From Selaginella tamariscina (taxonomy: Eukaryota > Streptophyta > Lycopodiopsida > Selaginellales > Selaginellaceae), in contig PUQB01000051.1 of the NCBI GenBank assembly GCA_003024785.1, positions 703,430-767,429 on the forward strand: a stretch of DNA of 64,000 nt, read 5' to 3'. Position 1 is the first letter of the stretch, and every line of letters begins with the position of its first letter. The notes beneath the pieces are model-generated. The model saw nothing but the letters and a program-made list of their open reading frames with translations, had not been told where the DNA came from and did not search any database. Of this stretch, positions 46,765 through 59,739 are shown one piece after another. A program made the translations under genes and the position numbers.

Positions 46765-49700
46765 ATGTTTAATACTGGAGATAAAGTATGTCTTCTTTGG
46801 AAGAATGAATAGTTGGCACTGGAATTGTGGAAGTTCGAGATGATAATGCATCATGTCACAATATTGCCAAGGATCTTGTGTGTACGTATGGGTGAACACC
46901 ATTTACAAGCATGTTGAGGTTTCGGGAATGGAATTTGAGGAGGTTCTCCTGTATTGTGGAATTTGGATGAAGTCAAGGCTGACACAGAATATGCAAGAGT
47001 CACAAAAATAGTAGCACGAGTTTACCAGATGATGGCTTGCCTGCTGTAATGGTGAGGTGATTCTCTTTCTTCGTGAGATTGAAGTCGGAAGAGGCATCAT
47101 CACAGCTATAAATCCAATGGAAGCAGTGTCAGAAGAGAAACTAGGGTCCGACTTCGTGGGTGTAGTTGTGACAGAGGTTTCACCTAATGGCACATTGTAT
47201 CCTGGATCCCTCGTGAGGTGGCGAACATCTGAATTAAGACGGCAAGATGGTTCAACATATTCTGGGTTGGATTTCAATAATAACAACCCGGAAGAACAAC
47301 TCATATTTGAAGAGGTTCCTTGCATTGGTCCTATTGTAAGAAAAAGGCGATTCATGGGTTGTAGATCTTCCCCTGCAAGTTTCAGCAAGAGGGTAAAGAT
47401 GGATCCTACATCTTCCGAAAGTGTTACGAGCATTTCCACGATTGACTGTTGCAAGAAGAAGTGTTGTCAGATGGCAGACCGGAATGAAATTACCCAATGT
47501 AGACATGTCTTTCGTATGCTCACCCAAAAGCAAAGGCATGAGTTTGTATATGCTGCACTAACTGGGTGTATTGATGGAATGGCCTCGGACACAGGTTATC
47601 AGAGTACATCCATGGTATTTAATAAGGTGGCCATCTGCTTCAAAGCTTGGTACAGTATATACGGGATCCCAAAGACCACGTTCTACCGTCGGAGGGATGA
47701 GTGGCTAGATGGAGCGCGAACCTCAGTTCATGGGAACACTGCTTGGTCAAAACCCGCTCTCACATCATGGCAGCCATAGAGATACTCAAGGCTTTTGTGG
47801 AAGCAAATGCAGACAGGATGCCTCACAAATGCCGAACCACAAATGCAGGGGTCAGGGAAAATCTCAAGGTTTTACCTTCAATCTACACTCAATTGAAACT
47901 GTGTGAACATGTGAACAAGTGCCTCAGTTTGATGGGGCTCCAAGCAATCTGCACTGGTACCTTCAACAACATATGGAATACTCATTTTAAGGATGTGGAG
48001 ATTGCAAAACACTCTAGCTTTTCTAAGTGTGACACTTGTACATCATTGAAGGCTGCAGAGGCTTGTGCAAAAACCTTGGTGGAGATCACTACCATTCAAA
48101 GGAAGATGGAGGCCCACATGATTGCACAACAAACTTGTCGGTCTCAGTACTATGCACACCGCATGCTTTCTGTGTCACGCCCATCAGAGTACCTGTGCTT
48201 GATCCATGACAAGATGGATCATTCAAAGACCAGCATTCCAAAGCTCTTTGCAACACCAAAGTGCCTTGGAAATGTCATGAAACTTCCGATTTCATTGACA
48301 GGTGTGCTAACACATGGACACGGTTGTGAGTCATATGGACACTTTTCACTTCCACATTGGTCTAGCGACTCCAATTTCACTATTGGGTCGTTAGCCATGT
48401 GTTTCAGAAACCTTGAAGCCCACTCACAGACAAGTCCTATCAGTGATCTCAAAGTGAAGAAACAACACCTTCAACCTTTACATAATGCTCTCATGAACAC
48501 ATCTGCACTTGAGGCTACTTGGGAATATGAGAGGCATTGTCAGCAACCTGCACAAAAAACAGATGGCCCTGTTGAGAGTTCAGGTTCAGTGGAGGGATCT
48601 AGCTCAAATAGTGTACATGTGTCCTCAACATCAAATAAGCTTCCTCGTCATTTGCTTTTACAGATGGATAATTGTGCAGGCGAGAACAAAAATAGGTAAA
48701 TCATTTTACTTAAGGGTTTCTCAAGCTCATACTTACTTTTATTTTCTAGATATGTGCTAGCATACTTGTCAATGCTTGTTGCCAAAGGTGTGTTTGAAAC
48801 AATCACGCTCAGTTTCCTTATGGTTGGTCACACTCATGAAGATATTGATGCGTTCTTCAGCAAGGTCTCCAACTCTACAAAAAGGACAAGTGCACTTACC
48901 TTACCGCATATGATGAATCTTTTTGAAAATTGCATCTCCAAAAAAAGTTGTGCTTTGCTTGTGACTGAGGTGCCAGACTTCAAAAAATTTCTCAAGGAGT
49001 ATATAAAAAGAAGGAGTGATTCTTTAGTTGGTCACCTTGTGCCGCTACAATTCTTTTTCTCCATACGAGATGGTATACCTATTATGCAGTACAAGTTACG
49101 GCCATCAGAGCAGGAGTGGTTACCGAAAGAGGGCTTAATGCTCTTCAAAAGTGGAGAGGATGGAAAGCCACTTCTCCCAGAAGGACAACCAGACCCTATT
49201 CCATTGAGTGCCCAGCTCAAGGAACAAGAGGTTATTATTGATGGCATCAAAAAATATGTGGCATGGGTTCAAAAATCGATGCCAAAGAATTCTGATAAGG
49301 CAACTGGTTACTCAGAACTATATAAGCATGTGGTCAACTATTGGGAGACTGTTGTTCGAGAGTTGGAAGGGCCTACTGTCACAAGTACAGAATTGCAACA
49401 CCCTTTTGGCCTAAAACAAGGTGGCGAGAGGAGATTGAAATGACATCACTGAGCACAGACGACATAGAAGCCAGTAGTGATGTGGAAGTGCAAACCCCAC
49501 ATTTGTTGGACAAAGGAACCAAAAACCTAAAGCATACTTTGATTGCTGCAAGGATCTTCAAAAACTAATGATGGTTCTCATTACTCCAGATGCGTCATAT
49601 AATCAGCCTATTTGGATGGGTCAAATTATCGACACACCTGAAGTAATCACAAAAAATAGTATTGTTAAGGTTGCATGGTTCAAACCACAAAAAAGGCGAC

Positions 49701-49876
49701 ACGAGAAGGAGAGCGAAAGATATAATGGATGCCTAGAGAAAACATGGTCTCCCAATCAAAAAGACCCAGCATGTTTTATAAATGTTAAATCCATTCGATA
49801 TGGGTGGATGTCAAGAAGCGTTGATAAAGTCACGATTAACAAAACTGCAAGGGAATGTATGTTTTCTGAAGCTTAA
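46765..49876 (+). CDS. DUF7869-like transposon protein, copy C
   Basis: ATG at 46765 follows the acceptor ATGTGCAG. Coding 46765-48695, intron 48696-48749 (joins AAT-AG to A-TAT in phase across MDNCAGENKNR|Y), coding 48750-49876. Order: N-terminal part; Cys-rich CCKKKCCQM; helix and HTH-like YGIPKTTFYRRRDEW; RSHIMAAIEILKAF; CDTCTSLK knuckle; LIHDKMDHSKTSIPKL; HGCESYGHFSLPHWSSDS; MDNCAGENKNR; FLMVGHTHEDIDAFF; a C-terminal part with PIWMGQIID, VKVAWFKP and a final ECMFSEA. The MDNC--ENKN and VGHTHEDID blocks are the signature of the DUF7869 domain of repetitive plant, algal and animal genes; the conserved acids suggest an RNase H/DDE-type transposase (inference). Single-base frameshifts near 46810, 46945-47057, 47745 and 49443 break it; comparison with A (GNTCMVKTRS) shows the 47745 event is a one-base loss in C. 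Confidence 0.7.
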
Positions 49877-50372
49877 AGCAATTACAAAATTATAAAATAT
49901 CATATATTTAATATTCATAATTATTATAAACTCTTTAATAATAGTACCAAATTGTATACTTAACTATATAAATTTAAAAAATGATATGGAAGATTGACTA
50001 TATTATTATAGGATTTTATATATATATTATTACTACAAATTTTTAATTAATAATGTTATATTTAAATATTAATATTTTAATAACAACATCAATATTTATA
50101 TAATGTACCTCTTATGCTCTTCCTTAATTGTTATATTAGGCAATATATTATATAATTTAATACATTCTACTTTTATAATGTTATTAATTTTTGTTCAATG
50201 AATGCTATAATTTATTAAAGGGTAAATACAAAATAGAATATTCTAAAGAATATTCTCTTTTCAAACATATATTCTAAAGAATATTCCTTTAATATTAGAA
50301 AATGCTAATTAAATAGCTAAAATTGCTAATTATTAGGAAATGGGACTATAGCCATGCCCATTTTAGTTACAA

Positions 50373-53231
50373 CTTGCATAAATCTTTTGACTGTGGAGCA
50401 GCTACTCATGCAATTGCTAGATGCCATGCGGGTGCAGTTGAACAATCAGACTCAGTTGATGGCAACATTCACAGCCCATGGTACTATTCCTTTTACTTAT
50501 GCTGCAAATCCTCAAGTTCGGCTAGATTTCTTCTGTGAAAATCTTGAGGATGATGTGTACCATTGGTTTGATCACTTCACTATGGTCCCCACATATCAAT
50601 CATGAGATGATACTCAGTATTTGCATGAGTTTTCTACTTGTCTTCAAGGGACGACATTATAATGGTACAATGGCATGAACACAGTAACTCATGGGATTGG
50701 AGTATTCTTCCAACGATCTTCAAACATGCATTTGGGCATGCTGACAACTATGATGATGCTTTTTAATAGTTGTATTATATTCATTAGAACCATCTGAGTC
50801 GGTGATGCAGTTTGGTGTTCGCTTTCAGAACCTTTTACTGCATGCAAAGCCTAACATATTGAAATGCATCAAGCTAGGTATGTTGTGGCCAGCACTTCGT
50901 CAAGACCTTATGAGGCTTGTGCATGCATTGGCTCCAAGGACTCTTGACGATGCTTTATGGCTAGCACAATAGTATGAGACATCACCTCTCCCACTTGCAA
51001 CTTCCCATTTTCTAGTTCCACTTCATATTGGGGATGGTCCTACTTTGATGGAGGTTGATGCTATTGTTGCCCATGTACTAGCACAAGGTTGGGACCATGG
51101 ATGTGGATGTGCCGTCTGTTGTTGAGCATTTGATGAGGTTGGACACACGTATATGTGTTGTAGACATTTTCCCGATTGGCGTCCTCCATTTCCGGGGTGA
51201 AGACCTTGGCGTCAACAATGTCCAGTTGGCACCGTTGCAGTGGAAAGTCTTGATGCGATGGATCTTCTGGGAAATGAAGAATTGCACGAGTAAAAAAGGG
51301 TCCTCGTGCGAATAAGTTGGTGACCCCTCTGTCTTTCTTTCGGGAGTATAATCAAGGGGTTCATTCATCACCAGTTCATCTGGTCTTTACTTTTCAAGCT
51401 CAATTCAATAACGCGGCACGTCTTGTTTTTCTTTCCATGTTGGTTGATGCAGGCTCAAGTTTGTCTTTTATTCCTTAGTCTATTGCAACACATTGTAGTC
51501 TTAATTTGCACTGTGCAATCTTCATTCTTTACGGCAACAAACACACTCATGCTTATTCACAGGATTATTATTTGTGTGGACAACCATGAGCTTCAGCTTT
51601 AATCTTTGCAGGTGGTGCCGAGTCAAGCTTTTGACCTTATTCTTAATATGGATTGGTTAACTCGCAATCATGCCAAATGTGACTTTGAAAAGTCTCCCCC
51701 TTGTTTGACTCTTCTTCACTTTTACCTTTGTTTCATCACTTTTGTTTCACTCTTACTTTTTATCATTTTTCCTTCATGCTTTTCTATTCTTTTTTTGTAT
51801 CTCTTAGATGATTGTCGTGATGTAGTCGTTGATCAACTTAAAAAAGAGTATGCTAATTTTTTTAACTATGACTTATTATCTGGAGCCAAGATTGCAACAC
51901 ATCACCCTATTTCAATTGGGGATGTTAGGTCAATCAAGGTACATGTTCGGCGTCAATCACAGAAGGAGCTTAAGATCTTGCAGACAAATGTTAAAGAGAT
52001 GTTGGAGAAGGGTGTTATTCAGAAGTTTAGAAGTCCTTGGGTGTGCAAATCTTATGTTGTGATGAAGCCAAATGAGAGCACATATGAATATTGGCAAGTT
52101 TTGATGGCTAACATGAACATTCTCAAGATTGCTTTTTAAACACCATTTGACTTGTATGATTCATGGGTGATGCTTTTTAGTTTGAGCAATGCTCCAGCAA
52201 CTTTTCAACATATAATGGATGAGGTTCTTTGTGATATGTTGGAGGTGACTACCGACTTCATCAACAATATTTTAATCCATTTAGAAGAAACATGGGAAGA
52301 ACATGTCTATGATGTACACAAGGTTTTAAATCGGTTGCAGGAAGTTGGTTTGAAGTTAAAGTAGTCTAAGTGTGTGTTTGGATCCAAGAACACCACTTAT
52401 CTTGGCTATCGCATTTCTCGTGAAGGTTTGCAAGTCGATCTTGACAAACTTGTTGTAGTTCTGAAGTAGCTTACGCTAAAGTGTGTGAACGATGTGCAAC
52501 ACTTTCTTGGCAAGGTATAATATCTTGGGCATTTTATGGATCATCTTTCGGATCATACTGCAATGTTGTGGGCGTTGCTGAAGTCGTCAATGACATCTCT
52601 TGCCTAGTCTAAGGATTACGAGTTTGTGTTTGTAAATTTTAAAGAGTTGTTGACAACTGCTCTAGCTTTGGCATACCCTAATTACACTCATTCCTTCATC
52701 TTGTGCGTGGATGCTTGTAACATCGGTCTCAAGGGTGTATTAATGCAAGAGAGTACAAGTGTACCTGGTCAACATCATCCCATTGCGTACATCAGCCGTA
52801 TGTTGCAACTAGTAGAGGTGAACTACTCCATGATAGAGAAGGAGTGTATAGCAATGGTTTGGGGTTTTGAAAAGTTCCATGCCTACTTGTATGATTCTCG
52901 GACGTTGTTGAAAGGCAATCATGCTACGATTACTTCGTTGTTAAAGTAAAAGAACTTGGTTGGCCATACTACTCGATGGGTTTTGAAGGTTTAAATTTAC
53001 GACTTCAAGGTTATTCATTACCCATGAAGTTCCATGGCTGATATTGACACTCTTTCTCGAGCTCCTCTTTCACCTTCTTTTTCTTTTTTTGTTCTTAAGA
53101 AGTCAGTTGTTTCAGTATCAATAGACTTTTGGACGAGGATTCGATACAATCAGGTGCAGAGTTAGATTTGCCTTCTTTGAATGAGGTTCAAAAAGTTCAA
53201 AAGGTTGAGCCATGAATTTAAAGGCTTCGTG
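50373..53231 (+). mobile_element. Old Ty3/gypsy element, 5' part (gag, RT, RNase H)
   Basis: Begins inside gag at the border of copy C. Gag (50380-50970), a CCHC-like remnant (51105-51170), reverse transcriptase (51606-52450) and RNase H (52620-52950, DACNIGLKGVL and the YISRML segment) follow in order. In the RT active site the YxDD-type motif reads F-I-N-N, so both catalytic aspartates are lost. Many stops and frameshifts. Interrupted at 53231 by a younger chromovirus; the 3' part resumes at 57812. Confidence 0.75.
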
Positions 53232-53870
53232 TGTCAAGCCACGATCCAGGAACCAGGAAGAGAACAGGATTCCAAGAACAGAAAGGCTTGACTCAGAAGT
53301 AGGACCGAGAGCAGGACATGAACTAGGAATAGGAACAGGACGGATCTAGGAACAAAACAGGATCAGGATAGGATCCGGGAACAAGACAGGAAAGCGCAAG
53401 ACAAGATCCAGGAACAAGATAGAAGCAGGACAGGATCCAAGAGCAGAACAGGATCCAGGAGCAGGATAGGGAACAGGAGCGAGACAAGAGCAGGGACAGG
53501 AAACAAGACAAGAACAAGACAAGACGAGATTGATCGTAGTAAGACTGGTGTTGATAGTAACTGATTGTACAACAATTAGGTCGGAGCTTTTATGCTCACA
53601 ACTCCAAGAGCTAATCTAGGCATGAGTGCAAAAGTGGTTGCATGCATGCAAAAGTGATTGCATGCATGCAGAGGCTAAGATGAGTCCACATGTCCCTTAT
53701 CCTCTAGGCATATCCTGTGGCATATATCCTGCAACCGAATCCTGTGTCCGGAATCCTGGTAGGAATATCCTGTAGGAAATCCTGCAACCCATATCCTGTA
53801 TCCGGAATCCTGTAGGAAAGTCCTGCAACCCATGTATCCGGAATCCTGTATTCTGTATCGGGTCGTGACA
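53232..53870 (-). repeat. Left LTR of the chromovirus
   Basis: 639 bp, TG...CA ends, nearly identical to 57175-57806. Internally rich in 'aggaacaagacaggatccag'-type purine repeats and 'atcctgtaggaaatcctgca'-type repeats. Confidence 0.9.
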
Positions 53871-56800
53871 GCACCTCCTCCCTAAAGACGAGTTCCACGA
53901 GTCTTGGGACCTGGTTTAGCAGGATAATGCCGATGGAAGGCAGCAACCTTGGAAGAAGCATGGAGTAAGTTGGATGCAGGTTCCCAAGTGCGATCAGTAG
54001 GCATACCCTTTCCAATCCACCAAGTATTGGAGTTGGTGACGATGAAGACGAGAGTCAAGGATGGCTGCAACTTCGTACTCAGGTTCAGTGTCAATGACCA
54101 CAGGAGGGGGAGGAGAAGAAACACGACCGGGAAGAGAAGAAGGATGATACGGCTCCAACAAGAGGTGTGAAACACAGGATGAAGTTTCACCGTGGATGGT
54201 AACTCGAGTCGGAAAGCTACAGGATTTACCTCCGCCACGATCCTGTAAGGGCCCAATCGTTGAAAATCCAACTTAGAAGAAGGCCTGTTGGTGCGAATGT
54301 GTCGACGAAGAAGCCACACGAGATCACCAATCTTGTATGCAGGTGCCGGCTGACGGTGAGCATCAGCATGATGCTTGTATCGTTCCTGTGCCTGCTGAAG
54401 ATGAACCTGGAGATCATCCTGTACCTGCCGAAGATGCTGAAGACGATCCTGTACTGCAGGAGCGGAAGAAGGAGAAGCGGGAGGAGCAAAGTCAAAACGT
54501 GGATGGTGGCCTGTAAGAGCAAAGAAAGGTGTCTGTCCTGTAGATGCGTGATGGAGTTGTTGTAGGCAAACTCCGCCATTGGAAGAAGGTCCAACCAGTT
54601 GTCCTGCTGGTAACTGATGAAGCAACGAAGATACTGTTCTAAGGTCTGAATTGTGCGTTCGGACTGCCCATCGGTTTGTGGGTGATATCCTGAAGAAAGA
54701 TCCGCTTTAACCTGTAGACTCCGAAGAAGCTCTCGCCAAAACTTGGACATGAATTGTGGACCTCGATCGGAAACAATGCTCTCAGGAAGACCATGATGTC
54801 GGAACACCTCGCGGATCACCAACTCGGCAGTTGTCTGACCTGTAGCTGTCTTGTTGCAGGGTAGGAAATGAGCCTGCTTGGTGAAACGGTCAACCACCAC
54901 AAGAACTGCATCAAATCCACGAGAAGGAGGAAGATCTGTGAGGAAATCCATAGAAATGGATCTCCAAGGAGCAGAGGAACAGGAAGAGGACGAAGAAGAC
55001 CAGAGGGTGCATGATGAGGCATCTTCGACCTGCTACAAGTGTCACAACTCCGTACAAACCTCTCCACAAAACCTCGCAACCCAGGCCACCAATAGTTGCG
55101 AGTCACCAACTCCACTGTCTTGGCCACACCAAAATGTCCTGTAGCCGGGGTATCATGACAATCCTGTACCACACGAGTCCTGGAAATACCAACAGGAACG
55201 TACAGGAGACCTTCCCGGTACAGGAGTCCATCCTGTATGGTGAACAGGTTGTAGTCTGGACGGGAACTGGAGGAAGAGGAACTTGCAACGTCAGGATGAA
55301 TGTGTGAGAACACATTCTTTGCCAAGTCGTCTGTAGCCAACTGCGAACGGACGTCCTGTAGGAGTGTTGAATTTGCTGGAGCCTGATGAACCTGCAGTGC
55401 CGCAACGGCGATCAGGACCCAACAACACTTGCCTTTGACAGTCAAATGCAGGATCGCCCGGGCTTGGTGCAAGGTAAGAGCGCCTAGACAATGCGTCCGC
55501 CTTGCCATTCCGAAAACCGGGCCTGTAGACGATGACGAAGTCAAAACGTGATAGGAACTCTGCCCACCTAGCCTGTCGCCGACTGAGAACCGAGCCGTTT
55601 GAAAGTACTCCAGGTTCTTGTGATCCGTAAGAACTTGTACAGGATGTGCAGCACCTTCCAGGAAATGCCGCCACTCCTCAAACGAATCCACAATGGCCTT
55701 GAGTTCCTTGTCATGAATCTCGTAGTTGATCTCGCCGACAGGAACTTACGAGAGTGAAAAGCTACAGGATGAAGCAACTTGTCCTCTCCAACTTGCGATA
55801 GGACGGATCCTACTGCAAAATCCGAGGCATCTGCTTCAATGAAGAAAGGATGAGAAGGGTCAGGATGTGCTAAAATCGGAGCTGTCGTGTCCTTGAGTGT
55901 TGTGAACGTGTGTTCCGCCTTGTCGGACCAAGAGAAAAGTCCTGTGCGCTTGGTGAGTTCTGTGAGTGGAAGTACACGCTTGGAGAAGTCCTGTATGAAC
56001 CGCCTGTAGAAGTTTGCAAAGCCAAGGAAACATTGTACATCTCGTACCGACTTGGGCCTCTCCCACTCCACGATGGTCTTCACCTTGTGCATGTCCATGG
56101 AAACGCCAGCAGGAGAGACGATGTAGCCCAAGAACTCCACCGAATCCCTATCGAAAAAACACTTCTCCAACTTCGCGTACAGGCCATGCTCGCGAAGCCG
56201 CTCTAAACTAGTCGTACATGCTTGTCATGTGCCGCCTGGTCCTTGGAGAAAATCAAGATGTCGTCGAGGTAGATCACCACAAACTGGTCCAAGAAGTCAC
56301 GAAAGATGTCGTTCACCATGTGTTGGAACACGCTGGGGCATTGGTAAGGCCGAAAGGCATTACCGTGTACTCAAATGTCCAAACCTTTAGGGAGGAGGTC
56401 CTTCACGTCATCCCTCAACCCAAAACGGAAGTGTTCGATCAATGCAGTCTCGTCCCATGGAATGTTCATGCAAAGTTGCTGAAATTCGGACGCATAGACG
56501 GAAGCTGGTTGGGATCCTTGAGTGAGCTTCCGTAACTTCGTGCATGCAAAACAGTACTTATCAGGATCTCCAAAACAGGCTTCAAAGGCAGCCATAAAAC
56601 CTTCAAAGTCTTCCATTAATGGGTCATCACGCTCCAGCAAGGGAGCAACCCAAGCTCGTGGAGATCCACTTAGTAAGGATGCCAAAGACCCACCTTTTGA
56701 GCATCAGTCGAGTAGCTCCGTGGTTGCATACGGATTAAGAGCCGGATCTGATTCAGGAAACCTTGGAAATCGACACGATTGCCACTGAACTTCTTTGGCA

Positions 56801-57174
56801 TGCTAACCTTCGGCTCCGAAGAAAAACAAGTGATTAATATTTTAAGTGGTGGATAAGAAGTTGCATGAAAGCCCACATGACGGCCATGATATCATTGAAG
56901 TTCGATGAAGAGGGAACCACCGATGCCTGGGAGAGAGCATGTGCAGCAGCCTTGGAGGATGCATCAGCAGCTGCATGTGCCGCATTGGTGGAACCTTGTA
57001 GGTCAGTGACCACTTGGCGCAAAGTGGCCAACTCATGAAGTAACATTTGGTGTTCGCGTTGAAAGCGCTCAAAATCAGCCATGATCTAGGAAAGAAAAAG
57101 GAGGAAAATGAAGGAAAAGAATTAAGAAAAAGGTAACTGGAAAACGGAGAACTATGAAGCAGTTACTATCAAAC

Positions 57175-57806
57175 TGTCAAGCCACGATCCAGGAACCAGG
57201 AAGAGAACAAGATTTTAAGAACATGAAGACTTGACTCAGGAGTAGGACCGAGAGCAGGACAGAAATTAGGAATAGGAACAGGACGGATCTAGGAACAAGA
57301 CAAGATCAGGATAGGATCCGGGAGCAAGATAGGAAAGCACAGGACAAGATCCAGGAACAAGACAAAAGCAGGACAGGATCCAAGAGCAGAACAGGATCCA
57401 GGAGCAAGACAGGGAACATGAACGAGACAGGAGCAGGACAGGAAACAAGACAAGACGAGATTGATCATAGTAAGACTGGTGTTGATAATAACTGATTGTA
57501 CAACAATTAGGTTGAAGCTTTTATGCTCACAACTCCAAGAGCTAATCTAAGCATGAGTGCTAAAAGTGGTTGCATGCATGCAAAGTGACTGCATCCATGC
57601 AGAGGCTAAGATGAGTCCACATGTCTCTTATCTTCTAGGCATATCCTGTAGGAATATCCTGCAACCGTATCCTGTATTCGGAATCCTGGTAGGAATATCC
57701 TGTAGGAAAGTCCTGCAACCCATATCCTGTATCCGGAATCCTGTAGGAAAATCTTGCAACCCATATCTTGTATCCGGAATCCTGTATTCTGTATCGGGTC
57801 GTGACA
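57175..57806 (-). repeat. Right LTR of the chromovirus
   Basis: 632 bp, TG...CA ends. Followed by the TCGTG target duplication at 57807-57811. The adjacent primer-binding site does not clearly match initiator tRNA-Met. Confidence 0.9.
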
Positions 57807-57811
57807 TCGTG

Positions 57812-59129
57812 ATGAGTTTGAAAATCTTGCATCACTTGTTAATGACTTGCCTTTCAGGCACTTACATTCACAATCTCGCCTTCATGATGAAATTTTTTAG
57901 TTTGTGAGGACTGATCCAGATGATCATTTGCAATTAATGGTGCCTTCAGTCTTCGTTCCACGCTTCCTCCATGCTTACCATGGCTTTCCTGTTCTTGGCA
58001 GGTACATGACATCATCATGTGATTGAGAAGCTACACAGATCATTTTATTGGCTAGAGTTGCAAGAAGACATGATTAATATGTGCGTAGTTGTGTGGGTGC
58101 CAAGCTCGCAATACTCCCATGTGTACTTCGTAAAGATTGTTGAAGTTAATTATAATTTCTCGTCCGTTTGAGTTGGTGACATTTGATTTAATGGGACCTT
58201 TTCCGCAATCGACTGCTAGCAATGAGTATGTTATTATCATGTCCAATTGCTTAACTCGTTAAGTAGAAGTTGGTGCTCTTGCTAGTGTGATTAACTTTAT
58301 TGTTGGCCACTTTCTCCTTAATTGAGTCGTGTTCCAACATTCTTGTCCAAAGCGGATTCTCTCGAATAATGGTTCTGCATTTATGATTGAGGCATTTCAT
58401 GTCTTAACATCTCAGTTGGGGATACACAACACTTTCATAGGTACTTATCATCCTCATATAAATGATTTAGTGGAATGGCTCATCATGACTTTCAAGGGGA
58501 TGATCACAAAGTACGTGACCTTTTAACATTTAGATTGGGATGGTATTTGCCATTTCTCCGATATGCTTATATGTCACTAGGATATAGAGTTTCATGGGTA
58601 CTTCATCATATAAGCTCTTAATATATGGTCATGACCCAATGTTGCCAAACAAAGGTGGGTCTACCTTTTCACTTGCCATGAGTTGCTAATGCTATGCCTG
58701 GTGGTATTTGATGAGCATTCTTCCATTGATCCGAGTAGAGTTTACAGAACATTTGAATTATGTACAAGTGGGACAACAATGGCACTACAACTCTCATCAT
58801 CCACCTGCGGAGTACAAGATGGATGAGATGGTGTTAATTCGTTTTCACAAGCTTACAATACGTGGTTTAGCCAAAAGTTTCCTTGTTCAGTGAAAGGGAC
58901 CATATCGAGTCATGTAGCAAGTAAGGCTGCAAGTTTATGAGGTTTAACACGACATTCAATCCAATCCTCCACAGATTATGTATGTGCAACAGTTGAAGCG
59001 TTTTGTGTAATGGGTCAGGAATAAGTTATGCTACTTACAAATCCACCAATGCTTTCTCTCAATGTTCCTTCAAATCCACGATTATCTACTAGAGAACCCT
59101 AACCACCTTTCATCTTTCAAAAGAGGATG
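57812..59129 (+). mobile_element. Old Ty3/gypsy element, 3' part (integrase)
   Basis: Resumes exactly after the target duplication. Weak integrase sequence with many stops: an SDNGSAF-type stretch read as ILSNNGSAF near 58350-58380, then the C-terminal part (QQWHYNSHHPPAEYKMDEMVLIRFH, 58765-58850). A polypurine tract, AAAAGAGGATGA, ends at 59129. Confidence 0.65.
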
Positions 59130-59300
59130 ATGTAAGGTGCATGTGTACAACTGCATGCATGCATACTATTATTATAGTGGGATTTTAATAAGCGTCGTAT
59201 CGGTTTCAATATGAACCACTCATTCCTAGTGAGGGTTGTGAGTTATCACAAAGGGATATTGTAACAAACATTAACTAATGAATATTAATTCTAAGTATTG
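59130..59300 (+). repeat. 3' LTR start of the old gypsy element
   Basis: TGTAAGGTG immediately follows the purine tract, the same start as the LTRs at 9853 and 12160. The 5' LTR is not in the window, so the end cannot be fixed. Confidence 0.45.
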
Positions 59301-59739
59301 ATATCCATATAATAAAAGAATATATATTAAAGTATATTCTAGCATTGTCTCGGAAAGTCATATCCAACAGTCGTGCTGCCCACGGAATTCTGTGGTTACA
59401 ATTGAACTGGAATATTTTACATGGTAGATACCTTGGAGTTGTTAACTTCTAAGCTAAACTATTTATGCTTGTCACATGCATAACTCACCACGTGTTTGAA
59501 CTTACATGTTTACATAATTTGCTGAACATATATACATATATATGTGTATATATATGCACGATTGGAACCAGTTCACGTCGGTCTGCTAGCCGCCTACAAT
59601 GGTTGGTGACAATTGAGCAGGAACTTATTGAGATCTAGATTACTTAGCCGTCCATTCATTTACTGTGTACGTCATTGCCACGTGTTCAAATTTACTTCAA
59701 AGGTACATTAGGGCCTTCATATATCCAGGAAACTAGGGC
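59300..59739. other. Upstream region of the epimerase gene, no gene seen
   Basis: AT-rich spacer with TATA-like runs near 59530-59555 ('tatacatatatatgtgtatata'). Probably contains the epimerase promoter, but no core element can be fixed. Confidence 0.4.

Larger units (their letters stand above)
45340..50372 (+). mobile_element. DUF7869-like element, copy C (most complete)
   Basis: Exon 1, array intron, coding region, AT-rich 3' region with AGAATATTCT palindromes and the terminal motif at 50352-50372 (reverse complement of the motif at 30630). The right border lies in gag-like sequence of the old gypsy element. The left border is unclear, between about 45200 and 45340. Confidence 0.65.
53232..57806 (-). 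mobile_element. Chromodomain Ty3/gypsy retrotransposon (chromovirus), internally deleted
   Basis: LTRs 53232-53870 (3' LTR in element sense) and 57175-57806 (5' LTR), both TGTCAAGCC...GGTCGTGACA. Flanking target duplication TCGTG at 53227-53231 and 57807-57811. A polypurine tract (AGGGAGGAGG on the minus strand) sits at 53871-53886. Coding on the minus strand: gag (57082-56380), RT from the PFGLTNAP block with the YLDD active site (about 56250-56275), RNase H (near 55825), integrase HHCC zinc region (55150-55020) and DDE core (54950-54600), then a chromodomain (VDWKGY, TWEP; 54060-53960). Gag runs straight into mid-RT near 56378, so CCHC, protease and the RT N-terminus are missing. Frameshifts occur throughout. 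Chromodomain-bearing gypsy elements target heterochromatin. Confidence 0.88.

Noticed and set aside
54260-55307. Plus-strand ORFs of about 70-100 residues
   Set aside because: Shadows of the minus-strand integrase and RNase H of the chromovirus.
57130-57174. Initiator tRNA-Met primer-binding site next to the chromovirus 5' LTR
   Set aside because: The bases after the LTR (GTTTGATAGTAACTGC on the minus strand) only loosely resemble the expected TGGTATCAGAGC; not called.
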